DNA of 64,000 nt from Steinernema hermaphroditum (taxonomy: Eukaryota; Nematoda; Chromadorea; Rhabditida; Steinernematidae), in NCBI GenBank assembly GCA_030435675.1, contig CM059622.1, positions 14,694,001 to 14,758,000 of the forward strand. Direction: 5' to 3'. The notes beneath the pieces are model-generated. The model made no database searches. It saw only the letters and a list, made by a program, of their open reading frames with translations, and had not been told where the DNA came from. Below, piece by piece: positions 43,398 through 53,044 of the stretch (position 1 is its first letter; the number at the start of each line of letters is the position of its first letter). Both the position numbers and the translations under genes were made by a program.

Positions 43398-44300
43398 ATG
43401 GATTCTGTTCCATATGAATTCTGTCACGACGTCTTTTGGACTCTGTGCAAAGACGTCTGTAGTTGTAAGAAGATGGCGAAGAACCTGACGGGATTATGGA
43501 AGAGTGCCGCCGAAGAATATGCCAACAATGCTATAATTTTGTCAGTCACCATTTGGAAAGAAGCAGATGGAGAGTGGATGTGCAGTCCTTTCGACGGCGG
43601 TTCAAACAAAAGAGATCCAAAGACGATGGACGAGTTGCTTTCCATGGATCGACGCTTCGTGAGATTTCAAGGCTTGTATACCGGCGAGCCATACGCTGAC
43701 GAACACAAATTTCGGACGTCCAAGGAGGAGCTCACAACTCGCCTTTTTCCCTTCCTCAACTCACGCCGAATGCCGTACACTTCACTGCACTTCGATAAAG
43801 ATTGCGGAAGGGAAACAGGACTAGAGTACCTCGAGCTTTTCCGGCACTTCCCCTCGTTCCATAATCTCAGCATTCTCTACCTCGGCCCGGAAAGTGAAGC
43901 CTTCTTAGCCACTCACGCGAAGAATAATACACAGCTTCGTTCCTGTATACTTTACGGTACTTGGCCCGAAAGCGACGAAATGGAGCAACTCATTATTGAC
44001 CTTCTCATTACTCGCAAGATCAAGTTTGATCTTTGCAAGGTTACTGTTAAGATTGCACAGACCGTTCTTCGTCTGTGGCTGGAAGGAGCTCATTGTGGAT
44101 ACATCTATGGGCCCATTGGCGTTACCAGGGACGAACTGATGGAGATTGCTGTCCCAGCGGACATCACCACAAGCGAAGAAGTTCATCCTATTCGTGGAAA
44201 TCGTGTGTTGTGTATCACTTGGTCGAAACCAGATGGATCGTACATACAGTGTGACGTTGACTATGACGACCGTACTGTGAGGTTCCGTGACTTGAGTTAG
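43398..44300 (+). CDS. F-box-like family protein, 300 aa (duplicate 1)
   Basis: Single-exon member of the MDSVPY family, start MDSVPYEFCHDVFWTLC, preceded by a CTTTCAG acceptor-like site at 43381-43387. Blocks: TGLWKSAAEEYA, VTIWKEADGEWMC, MDELLSMDRRFVRF, SKEELTTRLFPFLN and a C-terminal half shared almost identically with the gene at 50606. The N-terminus looks like a degenerate F-box, so an SCF adaptor role is plausible but unproven. A 316-bp internal tract (43854-44169) differs from its paralogue at only three bases, while flanking coding sequence is clearly more diverged. It lies between a tRNA-Gly and an sHSP pair in duplication unit 1. Confidence 0.7.
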   Translation: MDSVPYEFCHDVFWTLCKDVCSCKKMAKNLTGLWKSAAEEYANNAIILSVTIWKEADGEWMCSPFDGGSNKRDPKTMDELLSMDRRFVRFQGLYTGEPYADEHKFRTSKEELTTRLFPFLNSRRMPYTSLHFDKDCGRETGLEYLELFRHFPSFHNLSILYLGPESEAFLATHAKNNTQLRSCILYGTWPESDEMEQLIIDLLITRKIKFDLCKVTVKIAQTVLRLWLEGAHCGYIYGPIGVTRDELMEIAVPADITTSEEVHPIRGNRVLCITWSKPDGSYIQCDVDYDDRTVRFRDLS

Positions 44301-44880
44301 CTATTAAGAGCATACAAGCATATATATCTTAATATAACGATGCAGAAGCCGATGATGAACCTCACAATTCACCCAATTGTTCGTACAACTTCATTTATTT
44401 TTCGTTCCAGAATAAATATCATATGTACAGTACGGTTGAAAAGTTCGCTTTACGGACTCCATTAGCCATTACAATGGTCCGTGCTCCATAAGAAAAACAA
44501 AGAAGCCTTAAAAATTTCATGCATTATAAAGACCATGAGCTTAAAAGAGGAACCATGTGAGCAGACAGAAGAGATCGTATGTGGCTTCTGTGCTCAATGT
44601 GACCAAATATGACCTTTGGATGCAGTCATTATTGAAGATTAAGGTTGGACGATTAAGGTTTAAGGCACTTTAAAAGCTCTTATATCACCTGGTTCTACTG
44701 GGTAAGAAAAGGAAAAAATTAATGATCAAAGGGCCGATGGATAATGAGGTGGCTCCATTGGCTCTATATTCTTCTTTGAATCCAAATCAATCTTACGATG
44801 ATATTTTAGCATTATTTATTTTTTTTTCAACAAATAATTATTTTGAATATTAAATACAAGAAATGTTACAAAGATCACAA
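44301..44880. other. Intergenic, unit 1
   Basis: 3' flanks of convergent genes; nothing else recognised. Confidence 0.4.
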
Positions 44881-45309
44881 TTACTTCTGCTCAGTTTCGG
44901 AGTGCGTTCCGATGGGAATGTTGCGCTTTCCTTCCTCCACCGCTGGCTTCTTGATCTCCGCAGAAACGGAGAGATTTCCATTGGAGTCAAGGGCGCTCTG
45001 GATGGATTCGGGATCGATATCGGAGGGGATGAGCATCTTCTGACAGAAGTGGCGCTCGATGGAACCGGTTTCGGACTGGGAGGAGTGTTTTCCTTCGACG
45101 ACGATGGAGTCGCCGACGACGTTCACCTCAAGTTCCTCGGGAGCAAATTCGGAGGTCTTGAAGGAGACGGAGTAGTCGCCGTCTTTGCGGGAGACGCGCG
45201 AGTGCATCGAGTGGAGCTCCTCGAAGAGTTCGGCGAAGGGATCGCGGCGACGGCGAAGACGGAGGGGAGCAAGTCCGGGGAAGAAGGCGTCAGAAAGGAG
45301 AAGAGCCAT
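44881..45309 (-). CDS. Small heat shock protein, HSP-16-like, 142 aa (subtype A)
   Basis: An alpha-crystallin chaperone of the same family as the other five in this window. The ATG at 45309 is used; an upstream in-frame GTG is not. ETGSIE, DIDPESI and RNIPIG mark subtype A. It has AEIKKP where the others have AKI, and ends HSETEQK. It is the minus-strand half of a head-to-head pair with the gene at 45659. Confidence 0.93.
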   Translation of the reverse strand: MALLLSDAFFPGLAPLRLRRRRDPFAELFEELHSMHSRVSRKDGDYSVSFKTSEFAPEELEVNVVGDSIVVEGKHSSQSETGSIERHFCQKMLIPSDIDPESIQSALDSNGNLSVSAEIKKPAVEEGKRNIPIGTHSETEQK

Positions 45310-45658
45310 TTGGAAATAGGACACAGAAGCGATTTCTCAAATGAGAGTTGCTTCGTGGTCGGTGCCTCCTCTTTTATATTCAAATCAGAGGAATTCGCGA
45401 CTCTTCCAGAAGAGCCGCCCACTGCGGCGATTTAACTTCGGGAAAGGTCCTGACCACAAGCGAAGCGCCGCCCACCGCTGCGACGACGACGACGTCACTG
45501 CTTTCACAACTCTCATGTGTTCGATGTTGCCGAACCTTCGCGTGTGGTCGCGAGCCTTCCGGAAAAATCGGGAGTATCTTTTTTCGGAGTATAAAAGATG
45601 AGTCGCCGACCACAAAGCAACTCTCATTTGAGAAATCGCTTCTGTGTCCTATTTCCAA
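45310..45658. promoter_or_regulatory. Bidirectional heat-shock promoter, unit 1
   Basis: 348 bp between divergent sHSP starts. Minus-side TATAAAAG lies at about 45371-45378 with HSE TTCCAGAA at 45404-45411. Plus-side HSE TTCCGGAA lies at about 45557-45564 with TATAAAAG near 45590. The two half-promoters are partly mirror-related (CAACTCTCATTTGAGAAATC near both ATGs), as expected from inverted duplication. Confidence 0.82.
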
Positions 45659-46087
45659 ATGGCTCTTCTCCTCTCTGACGCCTTCTTCCCCGGACTCGCT
45701 CCCCTCCGTCTTCGTCGTCGCCGCGATCCCTTCGACGAACTCTTTGAGGAGCTCCACTCGATGCACTCGCACGTCTCCCGCAAAGACGGCGACTTCTCTG
45801 TCTCCTTCAAAACCTCCGAATTTGCTCCCGAGGAACTTGAGGTGAACGTCGTCGGCGACTCCATCGTCGTCGAAGGAAAACACTCCTCCGAGTCCGAAAC
45901 CGGCTCCATTGAGCGCCACTTCTGTCAGAAGATGCTCATCCCCTCCGATATCGATCCCGAATCCATCCAGAGCGCCCTGGACTCCTCTGGAAATCTCTCC
46001 ATTTCTGCGAAGATCAAGAAGCCAGCGGTGGAGGAAGGAAAGCGCAACATTCCCATCGGAATGCACACCGAAACTGAGCAGAAGTAA
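45659..46087 (+). CDS. Small heat shock protein, HSP-16-like, 142 aa (subtype A)
   Basis: Plus-strand partner of the gene at 44881. Alpha-crystallin domain with FKTSEFAPEELEVNVVGDSI, ETGSIERHFCQKMLIPSDID and C-terminal RNIPIG. It differs by GDFSVS for GDYSVS and by DSSGNLSIS. Start ATG at 45659, intronless, TATA about 60 bases upstream. Confidence 0.93.
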   Translation: MALLLSDAFFPGLAPLRLRRRRDPFDELFEELHSMHSHVSRKDGDFSVSFKTSEFAPEELEVNVVGDSIVVEGKHSSESETGSIERHFCQKMLIPSDIDPESIQSALDSSGNLSISAKIKKPAVEEGKRNIPIGMHTETEQK

Positions 46088-46603
46088 TCGAGATCTATAT
46101 AACATTATTTGTATTTGATGTTCAAAATAAGTATTTGTTCGCAAAAAAATAAATAATCACAAATTTGTAAATTCATCCGAAGTTAATGATGCTATCATTG
46201 GTTTAGGACCAAGAGGCATGGAAACGAAGATTGATCTTGCGAGCCCTCATGGACTCAAATTATTCTTCTATGTGGCTAGCGTGCGACAGTATTTCAGTTC
46301 GTTGCCAGTCTTCCTTTGAAGCTGCTCTGTTCTAGTTTCCCGCTTTGGTTCTTTTGATAGCCTCTTTGACTCTGAATGTGTTGTTGGCATATCTACTTTG
46401 TGTAGCAACAAAATCCAGACAGTACGGTGTAAATTGAATGTATTAAACTTAACGACTATTAGCAAAGCTTAATCACATATGGGATCGTAAACGAAGCGGA
46501 AGGGTGGAGAAGTGCTGGAAGATGAATGATCAGAGGCCCTCGGACAAAAGAACAACTAGTTCGGACAAAGTGCAAAATGCATTTATTAATATGTCGGCAA
46601 TCA
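46088..46603. other. Intergenic between unit 1 and Cys-rich gene
   Basis: AT-rich; no gene recognised. Confidence 0.4.
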
Positions 46604-47267
46604 TCAACAAACGCATGCAAATTCATGGCACTTTCCCTGGCCAGAGCAGCAGCCGTTCATTAACTTGCCGTTCTTGCGCTCCTCGTAGAAGCATTCGGCT
46701 CCGTAGTGGCACTCGAGCTTCTTCTTGAGTATTTCGGCGTAGTCACTAAAGATTATCGCCGTGTTCAATGCGAAATCATTGATTTGGCAGGTGTACGTCA
46801 GGACTGTGCATAAAGTTCCGACTCTGATTGAATCTGAAATTCTTTCGTATCAGAATTAGCCTTTGTTGTCACACATTTGGCGGTGTAACAAGACTACTCA
46901 CAAAAATGTGCTACATTATTACGCGCTTTTTGGTGTTCTCAGTTTCAATCACTCACTTTGAGTCTTGCGTCCCAAGTCATGCAGTTAAAGGCCTCAGCCC
47001 CTTCTTAATCAGTCTCAGTTATCGTGATTACGACCTCTGCCGCTGATGAGACCACGGTAATCTGCACTACAGCCAGCAAGACAAAAATTCGTCTTAAGGG
47101 CGTGGGAGATGGCTGAAACTCGGAATGTGCAAAATCCTTCTAAAACTTAATATCTCTTACCGTCTTTGCAGTCGCAAAAGTTGTTTACGCACTCGGCACC
47201 GTCGCAGAGACAATCAGCCTCGGTCTTGCACACAGTTCCCGTAATGCAGTTTGCGTTGCAGACCTGC
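46604..47267 (-). CDS. Cysteine-rich probable secreted protein (5' end unresolved)
   Basis: Three exons join in phase on the minus strand: 47267-47161, 47112-47035 and 46833-46604. The product has about 18 Cys in about 138 residues: CNANCITGTVCKTEADCLC, CVNNFCDCKD, FCLAGCSADYRG, LCTVLTYTC, then CHYGAECFYEE and a NGCCSGQGKCHEFACVC end. Such spacing indicates a disulfide-bonded extracellular protein. The exon(s) with the start and signal peptide were not identified upstream, so the model is partial. I do not recognise the family. It lies between the two halves of the sHSP/F-box-like duplication and has no counterpart in either unit. Confidence 0.5.
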
Positions 47268-49182
47268 CTAGTCCACGCGACGATTCGGGCAAAAAAAAAC
47301 TTTTCAGTGGAAATACTCTACGCGTCGTTTCGTACAGCGACTCACTGAAAAAATCAAGCATGACTCCGAATAATTAGCATTGAACCTACATTCAATGACG
47401 TTCCTTTAACGTCCCCTGGTTAAGCTGACTCAATCATGATCATTGCCCGACAGATTCAAATTTTGCCCAAGCATATTGCCGTTATCATTTATTTAAACAT
47501 TTAATTTGCTTCAAAAGCATTCGTCGCCGATCAGGCGATATTGGAGTTTTCGTCAGTACTCTACAGGGTTGCGAATTAACGACAAATTTTGATCTGCGAG
47601 CTGTTGTATCGCTCTCGTTTTGTATTCTTCAGTCGCTGTTTGTAGCATACTATCATTCTCATTCTTTTTCTTGCACAACACTTGTCCCAACGCACGTGCC
47701 TTATATGGAGCGGCCAAGGGGATTAAAAGAGATGGCAACATCAGAGGAGGAATCACGGAAGGAAATGTCTATGACGATGAGGTTGAACACCAACAGAACT
47801 GCTTCGGCCAGTCACTATCGTTGTTGATATTTATGGGTCCTCCACGTATGGACTAGTATAAAACGCGATGAGAGTTGTGGGGTAAGAGTTTGTGACCTTC
47901 AAGGAGCGGTGAGTTGTGTTCTCAGTTGTGAGGAACCCGGGGGTGTGCCTTAGAATTCGTGGGGCGACCGTTTTCCACCTTCTCGCTTTACACTAATCCG
48001 CCACGCACAAGAAGAAGAACAGTCGTTAATTTCTTATCACGATTTTGTTGTTTTCAAAAATTTTTGACAAATTCCTCACTAAATCGTAGAAAAACGGTTA
48101 ACCAAAATCAAAATTTTCTCAGTTCTCCCCGAACAGAGTCGAACATGTTCATAAATAACCAACCATTTTTTGCATAAACAGCTCGGAGAAAAGTCGACGA
48201 CAATCAGAGGACGATTCGGGGGAACCACTGAGATAAATTCAGCAATTATGTGCACGTAACCGCAAATCAAAGAAAATGGAACGCGTCGGCTGAGAAACGA
48301 GCTGAATCATGACAAGAAAACGATACTCCTAAACCAATCGACTATACAAAATGCTATTATGAAAACTGCGAACAACGACCAAGGACACAAGATAGGGCGC
48401 TTGTCCACCGTCGGTGCTCTTGTATTGATCGACGAAGCACAAAAATACGAACACTGAGTCACTGATGTTCCACGGCGGCAGCCACATCTAGTCTAAACAA
48501 ATCAAGTTGAATTCTGCAGTCATAAGGGAAATACTCGAAGCGATACGTGCCGATCGGGCTGCGATGTAGCGTTTCGGATAGAGTCGAAGTTGGGCTGGAG
48601 AGTCGAAAGCACATAAACTTACGGCCCGAACATAAGGCATGTATCCGAAATATGGCCACAAAGTTATACAAATTCACAGCACGCGATACTAGTATGACTG
48701 CGGTGCCTGTGGATAGCGGTGTGTCTATGGTCGAGCTCTCGGTTGTCAGTTTTTTTTTGAGAGGCCGGGTTCGAACCCCTGGGGGACTAACTTTTTATAT
48801 GTCTTCCATCACCTTCTCTCATACGTTTTGTGCGTTACTCTGATTCCTGTTCCTAGAAACGAAATAAAAGAACGAAAGAGACCTGGAGAGTGGCGTTAGA
48901 AAGCAAAGTCACCATAAAGGACGGTCGATGACCGTGCAGATCTATGAAACGGATCTAAAAAAGTCTTTTTTTCTGCTGATGTATCCAATTTTGGCCGGAT
49001 TTTTTTTTTGCGTGAGACCGAAGAACGCATAATCGATCCGCAATGTACAAAGGCCACAAATCACATTGGAAATTGGGTGCGGACAGCATCTAAAATAGTG
49101 ATTTCATGAATAGTAATTTATTTTTTCAACAAATAATTATTACAATAAATAATACAAATAATGTTGTTTGCACAGATCACAA
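47268..49182. other. Intergenic; tRNA-like T-arm at ~48760-48800
   Basis: Mostly AT-rich with no gene recognised. GGCCGGGTTCGAACCCCTGG near 48763-48782, followed by CTTTTT, is a perfect T-arm/B-box with a terminator, but the 5' half of a tRNA is missing. It is a tRNA fragment or a SINE head. Confidence 0.4.
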
Positions 49183-49611
49183 TTACTTCTGCACAGTTTC
49201 GGTGTGCATTCCGATGGGAATGTTGCGCTTTCCTTCCTCCACCGCTGGCTTTCTGATCTTCGCAGAAACGGAGAGATTTCCATTGGAGTCAAGGGCGCCC
49301 TGGATGGATTCGGGATCGACGTCGGAGGGGATGAGCATCTTCTGACAGAAGTGGCGCTCGATGGAGCCGGTTTCGGACTCGGAGGAGTGTTTTCCTTCGA
49401 CGACGATGGAGTTGCCGACGACGTTCACCTCAAGTTCCTCGGGAGCGAATTCGGAGGTCTTGAAGGAGACGGAGTAGTCGCCATCTTTGCGAGAGACGCG
49501 CGAGTGCATCGAGTGGAGCTCCTCGAAGAGTTCGGCGAAGGGATCGCGGCGACGGCGAAGACGGAGGGGAGCGAGTCCGGGGAAGAAGGCGTCAGAGAGG
49601 AGAAGAGCCAT
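49183..49611 (-). CDS. Small heat shock protein, HSP-16-like, 142 aa (subtype A)
   Basis: Leftmost gene of duplication unit 2, at the position held by 41717 in unit 1, yet with subtype A markers (ETGSIE, DVDPESI). It has VGNSIV for VGDSIV, AKIRKP, and ends HTETVQK. ATG at 49611; IPI motif kept; intronless. HSE TTCCAGAA at 49707-49714 and a distal TTCCCGAACATTCGAA at 49824-49839 lie upstream; there is no divergent partner. Confidence 0.93.
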   Translation of the reverse strand: MALLLSDAFFPGLAPLRLRRRRDPFAELFEELHSMHSRVSRKDGDYSVSFKTSEFAPEELEVNVVGNSIVVEGKHSSESETGSIERHFCQKMLIPSDVDPESIQGALDSNGNLSVSAKIRKPAVEEGKRNIPIGMHTETVQK

Positions 49612-49839
49612 TTGGAAATAGGACACAGAAGAGAGTTCTCAAATGAGAGTTGCTTTGTGGCTATCGCCTCTTCCTTTTATATTCAAATCAGAGGAATTCG
49701 CGACTTTTCCAGAAGAGCCGCCCACTGCGGCGATTTAACTTCGGGAAGGGTCCTGACCACAAGCGAAGCGCCGCCCACCGCCGCTACGACGATGACGTCA
49801 CTGCTTGCATAATGTGTTCGATGTTCCCGAACATTCGAA

Positions 49840-50388
49840 TCAGTTGTGACGGCACTACCGGTGCAGTTTGTTGCAAATTACATGACCGGCAGTGATTTTA
49901 CATCAGCGGAAATGTCTTTACAGAAGTACAATCGTGCTTTTATTAAATCTATCCAACATAGAGGACAGAGCTGAGGTTGAGAGCAGAACCACAGATAGTT
50001 GCCACACATAACAGGAAGAGAACCAGAACACATGGATTTTGATAAACACAACCAGTTTCGTGCTACAGCATAGTGTGTGTACCTAGACTGATTGTATACC
50101 AACCCATCATGGAGACAACAGCTATGGATTTCAACCTCCCGCCTAACTATGATGAGAGCGCTGAGGAATTTAGCAACGGCCAGAGTGGCCATCGTTTGGC
50201 TAGGACACGTTAGATCTCGAAGGTAAGTTGTAGTTGCTACTAAGACCCTAGTAGGTACTGATGGTTGTACGAAGATTTGAAAATTAAAAAGGTGTTAAAT
50301 ATCATTCTGAAAAGAGACAAAGGCCTGTAACAACGGGAAAGGAAAAACAGGAAGCAAACCAAAATCCAAATCCAAAATCCCAAAAAAT
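49840..50388. other. Intergenic, unit 2
   Basis: Homologous to 42376-43098 in unit 1 near its left end (GACGGCACTACCGGTGCAG block), then diverged. No gene was seen. Confidence 0.5.
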
Positions 50389-50390
50389 CA

Positions 50391-50443
50391 TGCGTCTGAG
50401 GGGAATCGAACCCCTGTCGATTGCTTGGAAGGCAACCATGCTG
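50391..50443 (-). pseudogene. Truncated tRNA-Gly (TCC)
   Basis: Matches the 3' part of the intact tRNA-Gly at 43099 (T-arm, variable loop, anticodon TCC) and stops in the D-arm at CATGCTG. It then continues directly into CCTGCAG, which in unit 1 lies 92 bp further on. The 5' acceptor strand and D-arm are lost, so it cannot fold as a tRNA. Confidence 0.9.
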
Positions 50444-50605
50444 CCTGCAGAGCGTGTATCGATCGATACGCGTGAAAACATTGAAAAAACTAAAGAAGAT
50501 CTATAGAACGTGACTTTTTGTGCTTTGTGTGATTCAGATCTGTGATCGTATGACCGTGTGAACAAGGAGGATTGACACTTTGATTCCCTTTTTAGGCTCT
50601 CTTCG

Positions 50606-51526
50606 ATGGATTCTGTTCCGTACGAATTTTGTCACGACGTCTTTTGGACTCTGTGCAAAGACATCTATAGTTGTAAGAGGATCGCGAAGAAACTGACGGG
50701 ATTGTGGAAGAGTGCCGCCGAAGAATATGCCAAGACTGTCATAATTTTATCACTCGGCATTTGGAAAAACGTCGATGGAGAGTGGATGTGCACTCCTTAC
50801 GGCGGCGGATCTGATGGAAGATTGCCAGAGACCATGGACGAGTTGCTTTCCATGGATCGGCGCTTTGTGAGATTTCACTGTTTTTGTGTCGGCCAGGGTT
50901 ACAGTCGGCCGTATCGAAGATTTTCAACGTCCAAGGAGGAGCTCATAACTCGCCTTTTTCCCCTGGTCAACTCACGCCTAATGCCCTACAACAGTTCATT
51001 TGAGATCGATCAAAGTTGCGGAAAGGAAGAAGGATTAGAGTATCTCCAGCTATTCCGGCACCTCATCTCGTTCCATAATCTCAGCATTCTCTACCTCGGC
51101 CCGGAAAGTGAAGCCTTCTTAGCCACTCACGCGAAGAATAATACACAGCTTCGTTCCTGTATACTTTACGGCACCTGGCCCGAAAGCGACGAAATGGAGC
51201 AACTCATTATTGACCTTCTCATTACTCGCAAGATCAAGTTTGATCTTTGCAAGGTTACTGTCAAGATTGCACAGACCGTTCTTCGTCTGTGGCTGGAAGG
51301 AGCTCATTGTGGATACATCTATGGGCCCATTGGCGTTACCAGGGACGAACTGATGGAGATTGCTGTCCCAGCGGACATCACCAGACATGAAGAATGTTAT
51401 CCTCTTGATGACAGAAATATCTTCTCTATTACTTGGTCTAAACCAGATGGATCGTGCATAGAATGTGATGTTGATTATGACAATGGTACTATGAGGTTTC
51501 GCGACGCGACTGATAGCAAAGAATGA
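50606..51526 (+). CDS. F-box-like family protein, 306 aa (duplicate 2)
   Basis: Paralogue of the gene at 43398, start MDSVPYEFCHDVFWTLC, preceded by a TTTTTAG acceptor-like site. The N-terminal third is moderately diverged (VDGEWMCTPYGGGSDG, FHCFCVGQGYS), the tract 51068-51383 is almost identical to duplicate 1, and the last ~50 codons diverge again and end RDATDSKE. The N-terminus is F-box-like at best. It belongs to unit 2, with an sHSP pair downstream and the broken tRNA-Gly upstream. Confidence 0.7.
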   Translation: MDSVPYEFCHDVFWTLCKDIYSCKRIAKKLTGLWKSAAEEYAKTVIILSLGIWKNVDGEWMCTPYGGGSDGRLPETMDELLSMDRRFVRFHCFCVGQGYSRPYRRFSTSKEELITRLFPLVNSRLMPYNSSFEIDQSCGKEEGLEYLQLFRHLISFHNLSILYLGPESEAFLATHAKNNTQLRSCILYGTWPESDEMEQLIIDLLITRKIKFDLCKVTVKIAQTVLRLWLEGAHCGYIYGPIGVTRDELMEIAVPADITRHEECYPLDDRNIFSITWSKPDGSCIECDVDYDNGTMRFRDATDSKE

Positions 51527-51851
51527 ACCTTAGAATTCACTGACTGTTTGTACAACTTTACCTCAGCTCCGTCCCAGAATAAATAGCTTATATGTCATTG
51601 AAAAGTAAAATTATTGAGTTGAAAAGTTCTACTATTCGCTGGGTCTTCTAAAATATGCCTCAACGCCTCAACATGTCTCAACAATCCTTGTTTTGCCTAT
51701 AAAGTGGTACACCTCATGTATCTATTCTCAAATCTCTTAATTGGCCATAAATCATGATTGAACAAGTTTATTAGAATTTAACCAAATTTATTATTATTAC
51801 AACAATACAGCAAATAATTACGCTTTGGAAGCAGATACACAATCACTGTTC
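51527..51851. other. Intergenic, unit 2
   Basis: Convergent 3' flanks; AT-rich; nothing else seen. Confidence 0.4.
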
Positions 51852-52271
51852 CTATTTATTGGCCGCAAGCCCAATGGGAATGTTGCGCTTTCCTTCCTCC
51901 ACCGCTGGCTTCTTGATCTTCGCAGAAATGGAGAGATTTCCAGAGGAGTCCAGGGCGCTCTGGATGGATTTGGGATCGACGTCGGAGGGGATGAGGATCT
52001 TCTGACAGAAGTGGCGCTTGATAGAGCCGTTTTCGGACTCGGAGGAGTGTTTTCCTTCGACGACGATGGAGTCGCCGACGACGTTCACCTCAAGTTCCTC
52101 GGGAGCGAATTCAGAGGTCTTGAAGGAGACGGAGTAGTCGCCATCTTTGCGGGAGACGTGTGAGTGCATCGAGCGGAGCTCCTCGAAGAGTTCGTCGAAG
52201 GGATCGCGGCGACGGCGAAGACGGAGGGGAGCGAGTCCAGGGAAGAAGGCGTCAGAGAGGAGAAGAGCCAT
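51852..52271 (-). CDS. Small heat shock protein, HSP-16-like, 139 aa (subtype B)
   Basis: Subtype B markers ENGSIK, KILIPSDVD and DPKSI match the gene at 41717, although this gene holds the paired position that in unit 1 is subtype A (44881). The tail is shorter and different (IPIGLAANK in place of IPIGMHTETEQK) but keeps IPI. ATG at 52271. It is divergent with the gene at 52616. Confidence 0.92.
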   Translation of the reverse strand: MALLLSDAFFPGLAPLRLRRRRDPFDELFEELRSMHSHVSRKDGDYSVSFKTSEFAPEELEVNVVGDSIVVEGKHSSESENGSIKRHFCQKILIPSDVDPKSIQSALDSSGNLSISAKIKKPAVEEGKRNIPIGLAANK

Positions 52272-52615
52272 TTGGAAATAGGACACAGAAGAGATTTATC
52301 AAATGAGAGTTGTTTTGTGGCTATCGCCTCCTCTTTTTATATTCAAATCAGAGGAATTCGCGACTCTTCCAGAAGAGCCGCCTACTGCGGCGATTTCACT
52401 TCGGGAAGGGTCCTGACCACACGCGAAGCGCCGCCCACCGCTGCGACGACGACGACGTCACTGCTTTCATATGTGTTCGATGTTCCCGAACCTTCGCGTG
52501 TGGTCGCGAGCCTTCCGGAAAAATCGGGAGTATCTTTCTTCGGAGTATAAAAGGGAAAGTCGATAACCACAAAGCAACTCTCATTTGAGAAATCGCTTCT
52601 GTGTCCTATTTCCAA
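52272..52615. promoter_or_regulatory. Bidirectional heat-shock promoter, unit 2
   Basis: 344 bp between divergent sHSP genes. HSE TTCCAGAA at 52367-52374 with TATAAAAA on the minus side near 52335, and HSE TTCCGGAA at 52513-52520 with TATAAAAG at 52546-52553 on the plus side. A TTCCCGAACCTTCGCG element lies near 52482. Confidence 0.82.
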
Positions 52616-53044
52616 ATGGCTCTTCTCCTCTCTGACGCCTTCTTCCCTGGACTCGCTCCCTTCCGTCTTCGCCGTCGCCGCGATCCTTTCGACGAACTCT
52701 TCGAGGAGCTCCACTCGATGCACTCACACGTCTCCCGCAAAGATGGTGACTACTCCGTGTCCTTCAAGACCTCCGAATTCGCTCCCGAGGAACTTGAGGT
52801 GAACGTCGTCGGCGACTCCATCGTCGTCGAGGGAAAACACTCCTCCCAGTCCGAAACCGGCTCCATCGAGCGCCACTTCTGTCAGAAGATGCTCATCCCC
52901 TCCGATATCGATCCCGAATCCATCCAGAGCGCCCTGGACTCCAATGGAAATCTCTCCATTTCTGCGAAGATCAAGAAGCCAGCGGTGGAGGAAGGAAAGC
53001 GCAACATTCCCATCGGAATGCGCACCGAAACTGAGCAGAAGTAA
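52616..53044 (+). CDS. Small heat shock protein, HSP-16-like, 142 aa (subtype A)
   Basis: Plus-strand partner of the gene at 51852 and positional counterpart of 45659. ATG at 52616, GLAPFRLRRRRDPF, ETGSIE, DIDPESI, IPIGMRTETEQK. Intronless; the alpha-crystallin domain and I-x-I anchor are intact. Confidence 0.93.
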   Translation: MALLLSDAFFPGLAPFRLRRRRDPFDELFEELHSMHSHVSRKDGDYSVSFKTSEFAPEELEVNVVGDSIVVEGKHSSQSETGSIERHFCQKMLIPSDIDPESIQSALDSNGNLSISAKIKKPAVEEGKRNIPIGMRTETEQK

